The position numbers were made by a program, and so were the translations under genes. A stretch of DNA of 39,246 nt from a virus: IMG/VR virus record IMGVR_UViG_3300042564_001890, positions 1 to 39,246 of that record, one strand, 5' to 3'. Positions 18,401-26,600 of this stretch are shown piece after piece; within the stretch, counting starts at the first letter, position 1, and each line of letters begins with the position of its first letter. Below the pieces are notes generated by a model that searched no databases, was not told the DNA's origin, and saw only the letters and a list, made by a program, of their open reading frames with translations.

Positions 18401-21244
18401 ATAGCAGACAGAGGAGTATTGTCACAAAATCAAGACGGAACATACGCTTTAGGTAATTATAAAATGGGAGCCATAAGAGAAGGTATTCCATATACCGCAA
18501 ATGAAGCTCAAGCATTTTTAAATGCAGCTTCTAAATCAGATAAGTTCGGTGATATTGATGCTAGGTCAGAAGAAGCGTTCTCTGCATTTAAATCAATATT
18601 AGATGAGCAATATGATGCAGGATTAATATCTCAAGAACAATATGATGATTTATCTAAATATAAGTACGTTCCGATTAGATATATATCAAGTGTATTAATG
18701 GATGGCAATAGCGCATTTATGAAAAGTAGAGGCGGAGCTAATATAAAATCACTAACAGGAGGTTCTGATGGCTCTCAAATAACAGACTATTCTACTTTAT
18801 TCAATATATACGCTACAACTGCTCTCAAGAATATAGCTACAAATAAAACACTTCAGTTGCTAGAACAAGCTATTAAGTCAGACCTTCCTACAATGAAGTC
18901 TACTAATATATATAATCAAGATATAGTAGTAAAATTAGCGGAAACTGAAAAGAAAAAAGACGGAACAGATAAAACTGATAAATTTGGTAATAAGGTGTAC
19001 GCAAAGCCAAAAGAAGGATTTACAAATATCAAAGTTTACAATAAAGACGGCGTAACAATGTTATCTGCTCCTACATGGTTTGCAGATGAGTTTTACGGAA
19101 ACTCAGAATATAATAGGACATTAAGCATGTTATCTTCGGTGCTTGGAGTTAACTTACTTAGGAAATCTGTTACTATTGCAAACCCTGCATTTGGTATGGC
19201 ACAGTTAGTAACACTAGACCCTATCCAGGCTATACTAACAGCTAAAGGTTTTAATCCAATACTTCCTGTTGCTTATGCAGAAGTAGTAGCTCAATGGCCT
19301 TCTGTTTACAAGAGTATAAATAGGAAGGATGCTATTTATAAAGAAGCTGTTAAGAATGGAGTATTTGGTGACATGGCTGCGAGGTCTGGAATAGACAAAT
19401 TCTATGATAATGCAATATTTACAGGAATAAAATATATAGATGATAAAGTGTCTGACAAGAATTTATTTGAAAAAGTTTTATTTGGCGCTGACATATCTAG
19501 GATTCCTGGCATAAAACAATCTTTACAATATGGAGAATCTATTGTTGGTACTTCAGAAAAAATGACAAGGCTTATAGTTTATAAGAAGTCTAAGAAATAT
19601 TTCATGGATAAGGGCTACTCTGCAGAAGAAGCAGGTCAATTAGCGGCATCTGAAGCTAGGAATACTGCAAATTTCTCTAGAGCAGGAGATATTATAAAAC
19701 AAGCTAACCATGTAATTCCATACCTATCTGCGGCATACGCTACTAAAAGAGCTGTTGTTAAGTCGTTCAAGAGAGACCCTCTAAAAGCATCTTTAGTAGT
19801 ATCTCAAATGGCGCTTGGTGGTTTAGCTGCAACACTATGGTCAGCCGGATTGATTTTTAGTGACGAAAAAGAGAAAGAGTATTGGGGCGAAATGTACAAG
19901 GCTCTTCCTGATTATTACAAGAAGAATTACGTTGTAATAAGAAACCCTTCTCATAACGTAGGGGATGATATTACAAATGCATTCATTAGAATACCTCTTC
20001 CATTTGGGGCAAAAGAAATGTACAGTGGTGTTATGAGTGCTAGTATGGGAGAGTATATGGATGAAGAAACAACTACAAAAGAAGCTATCGTATCTTCAAT
20101 ATTATCTACACTTGACATGGTTGGACTAGAAGATGTATCACTTCCTCCGGCATTAAGTGCTATGGTTAAGTATAAATTAAACATAGACCCTTATACAGGG
20201 AATAAGATAGTTTATGACGAGTCAACAGGAGACTACAAATACCTTGAAGAGAAACAAGGAACGCTGCCTATGATTCAAGCAGCAGCACAGAAAACTAAAG
20301 CATTCTCTGCTCCTAGATTACAGTCTGCTATAGAATCATTTACTGGGAAATTCGATAGAAATCCTATAACTCAAATAATAACAAACTCGCTAAACTCTAT
20401 ATATGAAGCAGCTGCAAGAAAGGATAACTCTATTATTAAGTCAATAAAAGATGACCCAAATAAATTAATAGAAGCTCCCTTATCATCTGTTTCAAGTAGA
20501 TTCTACGCAACACCTACGAAGTATTATCAAAATAAATTCGTAAGTATTCTAACCGATTATATTTACTCTAAACTTACTAGCGATTTTAATCCAACATTGT
20601 ACGATAAGGCTACCGAAAGAATGAAAGAACTAGGACTAGCAGGTATGGCATCTAATGACCAGTTGGAATTCTTTGTTAAGGATGCTGAAAAATTCCTAAA
20701 AGACGTAGAGAGAGACCTTGGTAAAAAAGAGGCTTTGAAATATGAGAGAAAATTGAAAGATGCTAGAATAGGTAGTATTAAAGACCTTCTTAAGTTAAAT
20801 ATAATAGAAGATGACTCTTTAAAAAAATTATCAAAAGAAGGAACCCCCGTTATAAAAGGAAGAGCTGCTTATGATATACTAAAAGGACTTGATAAAGAAG
20901 AAAACAGAAAATTCCTAGTAGCAACAGCATTAAAAGCAACAGAAGAATGGAATACCCCTCAAATGAAAGAAGGATATATCGAAAGGGGATTAGAGGATAT
21001 GTTCGGCACAGATTATAGAGAGAAGTTTAAAAATACTTTAAAGGGGAGCAGGTCGATTGCCATAGATGATATGTACAGAGCTTCAAAAGAATTTAATACT
21101 GATTCCAAAGAAGTAAAGGATAAGAAGCTAGGATTTATAAATTTAATGAAATTCTATATCGATAGTAGAAATCCGGATGCTTCAGGAATAAAAGGAGATA
21201 ACATAACAGACTCTCTATTTGGCTTCTACTACCCTCGGAAGTAA
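15491..21244 (+). CDS. Giant internal virion protein (polyvalent, LPD38-like region)
   Basis: 1917 residues. Residues 1-110 are Pro/Gln-rich and disordered. Around 275-315 lies a Gly/Ala-rich hydrophobic stretch (GLGGVLPDIGAGLVAAPMNL), around 580-660 a second low-complexity Gln/Gly/Glu region, and 850-960 a long coiled coil. Near residue 1393 a region reading NFSRAGDIIKQANHVIPYLS, followed by a hydrophobic segment (VVSQMALGGLAATLWSAGLI), resembles the LPD38-type domain of phage polyvalent proteins, which are injected with DNA. Such giant proteins are the large ejectosome component (compare T7 gp16 or crAss-like cargo proteins). No lytic transglycosylase or polymerase motif is visible. It is the sole gene of its transcription unit, with a terminator/promoter in front and a new promoter behind. 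Confidence 0.65.
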   Translation: MADTQNDNQGQQPTGGSPIGPPQPIRVPNVGLIRRIFDRGIQDGTIQSGPVSPARKVQPLLMGNTSEAQPKPLSLQGAGMEKPRKAIVQPKPKLVGKVEKGAPVQAIAVPEVSDIQSFAPQRKLTEAEIEQNREKYVPEAIENTIIIARNSASDKTYFDNFVAPNLRKTLSEDIKSGELDAGLNKDRYPVVTRRVDGIIENILSGVKDSYNFRKGLDEYPRLDEEGKIQFLSGKSTFRIPTLSQVGSPTKYLYSGQTTQEYQGAVPTERGTVGEVAYGLGGVLPDIGAGLVAAPMNLLVPGASLLTVGAVQGRVGAINAAQQAFQVAKANGLDDKEALQIANKAEKTGAITGTLEGVASQFFGTKILKAFAAPAANKALTGFVSQAKQFLKGAVTTTGKSAAALASDMGVAGTMEIVRQEGLADQNLENPNRNKEILDNVRMEGSVALAFAIVGKLTKVPKYLQSYATSTLAALDPNDLVDYATEMEVTGQAPAGFANTVRDEVKRYNDAKDAAGGVADPEIEPTVVGLIIKKKNLQEKLKAADDTIKPQIQAEIDELNTRITTTLDTKVPQEVDDKTQSKIEQDATKEIEQVSTVQEGGTAEPTGAIPGQQEVGQGEGSQRQATEQGANIGDSNIGGQAEVAPTQEKTKRAGDSIRAFKIEQAAGTLDTNIFGIPIAIYNGVLETAATATDLGADVVAAVRKYLAEQNPDDIAGIDENALIDDVTSKLPKKEKPIITEDDVINYEATSEERNNQEKKASRTVNKTVWRKLLKAVDDNQVNVIKELKKTGKFSDLLVSALEAIRHTSTDSNERINAFNKNVYDGLSDKPTIQLGNSQFSEKGLLEAVIKAKRLIEIQRMLGDKFNRFQQFDSEYNTALAEYEAIDEATAKNKKKLDKVAEKINELNKRIISANLDENNQEDFDKLVELVRDQHDKADAIMAEMESISEKNKIAVAKIRETRNRRQAALEYIADRGVLSQNQDGTYALGNYKMGAIREGIPYTANEAQAFLNAASKSDKFGDIDARSEEAFSAFKSILDEQYDAGLISQEQYDDLSKYKYVPIRYISSVLMDGNSAFMKSRGGANIKSLTGGSDGSQITDYSTLFNIYATTALKNIATNKTLQLLEQAIKSDLPTMKSTNIYNQDIVVKLAETEKKKDGTDKTDKFGNKVYAKPKEGFTNIKVYNKDGVTMLSAPTWFADEFYGNSEYNRTLSMLSSVLGVNLLRKSVTIANPAFGMAQLVTLDPIQAILTAKGFNPILPVAYAEVVAQWPSVYKSINRKDAIYKEAVKNGVFGDMAARSGIDKFYDNAIFTGIKYIDDKVSDKNLFEKVLFGADISRIPGIKQSLQYGESIVGTSEKMTRLIVYKKSKKYFMDKGYSAEEAGQLAASEARNTANFSRAGDIIKQANHVIPYLSAAYATKRAVVKSFKRDPLKASLVVSQMALGGLAATLWSAGLIFSDEKEKEYWGEMYKALPDYYKKNYVVIRNPSHNVGDDITNAFIRIPLPFGAKEMYSGVMSASMGEYMDEETTTKEAIVSSILSTLDMVGLEDVSLPPALSAMVKYKLNIDPYTGNKIVYDESTGDYKYLEEKQGTLPMIQAAAQKTKAFSAPRLQSAIESFTGKFDRNPITQIITNSLNSIYEAAARKDNSIIKSIKDDPNKLIEAPLSSVSSRFYATPTKYYQNKFVSILTDYIYSKLTSDFNPTLYDKATERMKELGLAGMASNDQLEFFVKDAEKFLKDVERDLGKKEALKYERKLKDARIGSIKDLLKLNIIEDDSLKKLSKEGTPVIKGRAAYDILKGLDKEENRKFLVATALKATEEWNTPQMKEGYIERGLEDMFGTDYREKFKNTLKGSRSIAIDDMYRASKEFNTDSKEVKDKKLGFINLMKFYIDSRNPDASGIKGDNITDSLFGFYYPRK

Positions 21245-21252
21245 AAATAGCT

Positions 21253-21260
21253 TAAATTTG
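21253..21260 (+). promoter_or_regulatory. -7 promoter element before tail-appendage operon
   Basis: TAAATTTG, 16 bases before the ATG at 21277, in the only gap between the giant internal protein and the tail-appendage genes. Confidence 0.65.
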
Positions 21261-21276
21261 CATAAAATAATAACTT

Positions 21277-21807
21277 ATGCCTTTTGAAGCAATAATAACA
21301 CCGTCTCAAGGCTCAAACTGTGCTAGATTTACGGTTGCCGATACTTCTACATACACAGTAGAAGCAAAGGGGACATTCACATCTAGAAAGCTAACCTTAC
21401 AGAAATCAGATGGTTCTTACGTAACCGTAGGTACTACTGTTTATAATGAATATGTATGGCCATATGCTGCCGGAGATTCTATTGAAATTACCGGTCTTAC
21501 ATGGGATTTAGCTATTACAGCTGTACTTCAATTAACATCAAGCTCCCCTCAATCAGGAAGTGTATATAATGACACTCAAGTGTTTAGCTTAACATGTTTT
21601 ACTAATTCAGCATACTTTAGTAATACTAGCCTTATGGCTACCAATCAATCATTAGAGAAGAACCCTAAGTTCGTAAGAGACGTGATTAGGCTTTTCATAG
21701 AGCAATCTGCTGCCGTAAAAGCTGCCGCAGAAGGTAATATGTCTAGTGCACAAGCTTCTTTAGACAGGGCTGAATACATAACGAACGACCTTAAAACAGG
21801 GTACTAA
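21277..21807 (+). CDS. Unknown tail-region protein
   Basis: 176 residues, not recognised. The first 110 residues are beta-rich (SNCARFTVADTSTYTVEAKG, then LTLQKSDGSYVTVGTTVY), like a small immunoglobulin-like or baseplate domain. The last 55 are helical with Ala (AAVKAAAEGNMSSAQASLDR). First gene of the appendage operon; its stop overlaps the next ATG by one base (TAATG), so the two are translationally coupled. A collar or fibre-attachment role is possible but not shown by any motif. Confidence 0.5.
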   Translation: MPFEAIITPSQGSNCARFTVADTSTYTVEAKGTFTSRKLTLQKSDGSYVTVGTTVYNEYVWPYAAGDSIEITGLTWDLAITAVLQLTSSSPQSGSVYNDTQVFSLTCFTNSAYFSNTSLMATNQSLEKNPKFVRDVIRLFIEQSAAVKAAAEGNMSSAQASLDRAEYITNDLKTGY

Positions 21808-22499
21808 TGGGATATACTTTAACTCAAATTAATACAGTTTTATTCAAGGCTGATAGGTCTATCCACATCCTTGGTAGCGTAGCTTACAATAAAAAGTTTG
21901 CCGAGCTAGATGAAACGTATTGGTATGATAGGGATATTATCTTCATATATAAGACGGCTGTAGAATGGGGTAAAGTAAACGACAGGGTTGGAGACCCTAG
22001 GATGGACTTTATCGTAGAGAGATTAGAGGCTATGATGGAGATATATGACTATGGAACTTTGACTCCAATTTACAGTCAGGTAGCTTCATTATTTGGAATC
22101 ACGACGGTAAACTACATCACAGAAGAGGAGGACCCAACAGTCCCTGAATATGTTAAAAACATAACAGAAAGCAATATTACTCATTGGGAGTCTGCTTATG
22201 ATGAGAAAATTAACTCTGGTTCTGTTTCAACTACTCCAGGAGTTAACCAAAATACGCTGATACTTAATCAGCAAAATGGAGATACGATTAATATAACATG
22301 GGCGGATACGAATTATGTACATGACCAACAAGTGGCATCAGCTACTTGGGTTATCAACCATAATTTAGGTAAATTTGCATCAATTCATATTGTAGATACG
22401 GCAGGGGATGAAATAATAGGAGAGGTTAGGTATAACAGTATAAATCAAATGACGGTAACATTCACATCACTAGTAAGTGGTAAAGCATATATAAACTAA
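21807..22499 (+). CDS. Tail-appendage protein with HNLG C-terminal domain
   Basis: 230 residues. The N-terminal 100 residues are helical (FAELDETYWYDRDIIFIYKT) and probably bind the tail. The C-terminal 48 residues form a small beta domain, TWVINHNLGKFASIHIVDTA ... NQMTVTFTSLVSGKAYIN, that is also at the end of the next protein (YVVTHNLGTIDVIVMLKDNL ... NNVTVSFASVPAFWAY). This HNLG module is common at the ends of phage fibre and head-fibre proteins. It lies between a small unknown gene and a fibre gene in one operon, with start overlapping the previous stop. Confidence 0.6.
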   Translation: MGYTLTQINTVLFKADRSIHILGSVAYNKKFAELDETYWYDRDIIFIYKTAVEWGKVNDRVGDPRMDFIVERLEAMMEIYDYGTLTPIYSQVASLFGITTVNYITEEEDPTVPEYVKNITESNITHWESAYDEKINSGSVSTTPGVNQNTLILNQQNGDTINITWADTNYVHDQQVASATWVINHNLGKFASIHIVDTAGDEIIGEVRYNSINQMTVTFTSLVSGKAYIN

Positions 22500-22504
22500 T
22501 TACA

Positions 22505-23614
22505 ATGGCTAAAAAAATGTTGGTCAATTTAGACCTCTCAAAAAATCAGATACTTAACGTAGCGTTACAGAATCTAAGTTCACCTCCTAGCTCACCTGTT
22601 CAAGGTCAGATTTACTATAACACAGGAGACAAGGCTATCTACTATTGGGATGGTACTGTTTGGGTTAATGTATCAGGAGATATTAGTGCCGTTGTAGCAG
22701 GTTCAGGTCTAACAGGTGGCGGAACTAGTGGTTCTGTTACTTTAGATGTGAATGTAGATAACGCAACTATTGAAGTTGATAACGATATAGTTCGTGTTAA
22801 AGACCTAGGTATCACTACCGGAAAGTTGAATGACGGTGCCGTAACTACTATTAAGATTGGTGACAACCAAGTTACACTTGGTAAACTTGCGCAGATTGCT
22901 AATAACACTGTTATTGGTAACACATCTGGCGGTACAGCAAATCCTTCTGAAGTTACAATCGTAACTGATTTAGCTAGTGCTAGTTCTACTACACTTGCTA
23001 CATCTAGCTCAATTAAAACATATATTGATGCTTTAGTTGGAGGATTAGGTAATCTAGAGGGTGGATGGGATGTAGCTGTATGGTCTTCTTTTCCTCAAGT
23101 AACATCTCCGGCTGTTATTAAGAAGGGGGATTATTGGTACGCTACAACTGCTGGCTTAATCAATACAAATACATTTACTCAAGTTAAAGTAAACATTGGA
23201 GATGTATTCGTAGCTAAAATTGACAATGCACAATCTGTAACAGAAGCAGATTGGATAGTATTAGAGACAAATAGAGACCAAGCAACAGAAACTGTTTTGG
23301 GTGTTGCTGCGATAGCTACTGACGCTGAATTAACTACAGGAACTAATGATACTGATATCGTTACACCTTTAAAGTTAAAAACTTACTTAGATAATAGAAC
23401 AGGCGGATACGCTACAAATATCGGAGATGGTTCATCGAGCTCTTACGTAGTTACACATAACTTAGGAACAATTGATGTTATAGTAATGTTGAAAGATAAT
23501 CTTACGAATGAAGAAGTGTTTGCAGATGTAGTCATAACTGATTTAAATAATGTAACAGTTAGTTTTGCTTCTGTTCCAGCATTTTGGGCGTATAGAGTTA
23601 TCATAAAGAAATAA
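22505..23614 (+). CDS. Tail fibre-like protein with HNLG C-terminal domain
   Basis: 369 residues. N-terminus LVNLDLSKNQILNVALQNLS followed by QGQIYYNTGDKAIYYWDGTV is a fibre-head layout frequent in Bacteroidota phages. A Gly/Thr-rich stretch (SGLTGGGTSGSVTLDVNV) and a carbohydrate-module-like middle part (KGDYWYATTAGLI, then VGDVFVAKIDNAQSVTEADW-like text, a fibre domain that often precedes a chaperone or knob) follow. The end is the HNLG beta domain shared with the preceding gene. No signal or membrane segment. It should be an attached short fibre; it starts five bases after the previous stop and five bases before the long-fibre gene. Confidence 0.65.
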   Translation: MAKKMLVNLDLSKNQILNVALQNLSSPPSSPVQGQIYYNTGDKAIYYWDGTVWVNVSGDISAVVAGSGLTGGGTSGSVTLDVNVDNATIEVDNDIVRVKDLGITTGKLNDGAVTTIKIGDNQVTLGKLAQIANNTVIGNTSGGTANPSEVTIVTDLASASSTTLATSSSIKTYIDALVGGLGNLEGGWDVAVWSSFPQVTSPAVIKKGDYWYATTAGLINTNTFTQVKVNIGDVFVAKIDNAQSVTEADWIVLETNRDQATETVLGVAAIATDAELTTGTNDTDIVTPLKLKTYLDNRTGGYATNIGDGSSSSYVVTHNLGTIDVIVMLKDNLTNEEVFADVVITDLNNVTVSFASVPAFWAYRVIIKK

Positions 23615-23619
23615 AATAA

Positions 23620-26600
23620 ATGAAAGTACTATCTAATTTATCCTTATACGGAACATTAGGACTAAACTCAGTAGTTGATGCTAATACTGATACTGACAAG
23701 TTTCTTGTCATAGATTCTAGTGGAATAGTAAAATATAGAACTGGTCAAGAGTTATACAATGATATTGGAGCAGGAGGAGCTGCGGCTTATACATCAACAC
23801 TTCAACATGAAGTTAAAGCAGGTGTAGCTCTTACTAAAGGTCAGGCTGTATATGTTACTAGTGCAGATGGTACTAATATGATAGTGAGTAAGGCTTCAAA
23901 TGCATCAGAAGCTACATCAAGTAAAACATTAGGATTAATAGCACAAGACCTTGCTATAAATGGAAAAGGTTTTGTTATTACAGAGGGATTACTATCTGGA
24001 TTAAATACAATGGCTGCAGGAACAGAAGGTGACCCTGTATGGCTAGGAACAGATGGCAATTTAATATATGGATTAGGTTCTAAACCTTATGCTCCTGACC
24101 ATCTAGTTTTCATTGGTATCGTTACTAGAAGAAATGCTAATAACGGAGAAATATTTGTTAAGGTGCAGAATGGATTTGAGCTCCAAGAGCTTCATAACGT
24201 TCAAATAACATCTACTCCTTCTGACAATGCAGTTTTAGCATATGAGACATCTACATCTTTGTACAAGATGAAGTCAATTCCTACATTGTTAGGGTATACT
24301 CCAGCTAACGTATCTAGAACATTAAGCATAAATGGAATATCATATGATTTAAGTGCAGATAGAAGTTGGTCAGTAGGTACTACAACAGGTAGTGGCTCTG
24401 CAGGACAAGTTGCATATTGGGATGGCTCATCTTCTCAAACAGGTAGCAATAACTTGTTTTGGGATACTTCAAGTAATAGATTAGGTATTGGATTAACAAA
24501 CCCACAAAGAAGATTAGAAATATACAGCTCTACTGCAGATAGTCATTTAAGGATATCTGGTAGCGCTCCTTCAGTTTCTCTAGGAGAAGCTATTACAAGC
24601 TCTATATATCAAGCAAAGTTTGGTTTAGCTACAGCTAGTGGTCAATATTCTACTAGTTCCGCAGCAGGTGACTTTGTGATTATATCGCAAACAGGTTCTA
24701 CAATATGGGTTACAGGAACTACTGATAGATTAAAGTTATTCTACGGAGGAAACTTTGCAGTTGGTAGTAGCTCAGATAGCGGATTAGCTAAATTACAGGT
24801 AGCAGGTTCTATACAGCAATCAAGCGTTACTAGCTCAATGCTCAAGGTAGATGCGAATGGTGTGTTAGTAGCTGCTACATCAGGAACTGACTTCTTAGCT
24901 CCAGGTGCTTTATCTTCTTATGTTCCTACTTCAAGAACAATAACTATTAATGGAACAACATATGACTTATCTGCAAATAGGTCTTGGTCTGTATCTGCTG
25001 GTGTAGCAACTGCAACCGCAGGTAACGGAATATCTATAGGAGGTACATCATCGAATATTATAATCACGAACACAGGAGTTTTAACTGCGACTGCTAGTAA
25101 TGGTATATTAATAGGTGGAACCTCTTCAAATATAACAATTGCAAATACAGGTGTCTTAACCGCTGCGGCAGGTAACGGTATATTAATAGGAGGCACTACT
25201 TCAAATATAACAATTTCAAACACGGGTGTCTTAACTGCTACCGCAAGCAATGGTATTTCTATAGGAGGTACTTCTTCAAATATAACAATTGCAAATACAG
25301 GGATACTGACTGCGACTGCTGGTAATGGAATTAGTGTATCTGTAGTTAGCGGTGGTTTAACTATTACAAATACAATTACAAATAATAATCAGCTTACCAA
25401 TGGTGCAGGATATTTGACAGGGATTACTTCTAGTCAGGTAACTACAGCATTAGGTTATACTCCTTACAATAGCTCTAACCCTAGTGGATATATCACATCA
25501 TCTGCGTTAAGTTCATACCTACCACTTTCAGGAGGTACAATGACAGGTCAAATTTATGGACCTACAATTGGCACAGGTGTATATGATGGTTTTATTCAAG
25601 TACGTGAATACGGGTATGTTGGTAGTGGTCAAAGTTCATGGGCGTACGCTCCTGCAATAACTTACCATTGGGGGAATAGAACAGTAGTTAAGGTCGGTGT
25701 AAGAGCAGATGGTTTATTTGCTATTGATGACCAACCTTTTGCACTTCGTAGTTGGGTTACTTCACAAGGATATATAACAGGATATTCTGAAACAGATACG
25801 TTAGCTACAGTCACAGCCCGTGGAGCTAGCACAACAGCAGGTATTAATGTTAATGGAAGGCTTACTGCAGCAGGTGGTGGAACATATGCCGTGACAGGTT
25901 CTTCTACTCAAAGATATATAATGCAAGCGTTAAACACTTCCAATAGTGTAAATGCTGCATATGGTTGGTGGTGGTACCATAATGCCAATGGTGACATGGG
26001 CTTTCATGCTGATGCGGTTGGTGATATATTAAATATTACTAGAGGAGGTGGAGCCAGTCTTAATGGCAATACTATTTTAACTTCTGGAAATTATTCCAGT
26101 ACTCTAGATAGCAGGTACTTGTATGGTACAACTAGCCCTAATAACTCAGGAAACTTTACTATATCTATTGGCAATAATGGTTCATATTCTTATGTTCAAT
26201 CTCACTCTGGTCAACCATTGAGATTAAACCCTGTAGGTAATTTAATTTATTTAGACTCTACTACATATGCTGGCACCATGTATGCCAACATCATTTATGA
26301 TGGTAATGATAGTAATTACTATTTAGACCCTAACAGTACATCAAGACTAGAATCTGTATGGGTAAGAGGTGCGAACTTTTATGATGGCAGATTGTATGTC
26401 GGTGGCTCTTCGGCAGGAAGCGGATTAACAATGAACTATGACCAAATTTGGACAGGCTCAGGAAACCTGCATTTACAATATAGCAGTAGCGGTAACATTG
26501 ATATGAACTATGGTGGTGGTTATACATTTAGTAGAACATCACTTCGTGCTCCTATATTCTATGATTATGAAGATACTTCGTATTATGTAGACCCTAACGG

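Noticed and set aside
24918-25250. Long open frame on the lower strand over the fibre repeats
   Set aside because: It is a repeat artefact of the + strand gene; no promoter, leader or family look.
25009-25377. CRISPR array
   Set aside because: The 75-base repeats are contiguous, in frame, differ at third codon positions and have no spacers.
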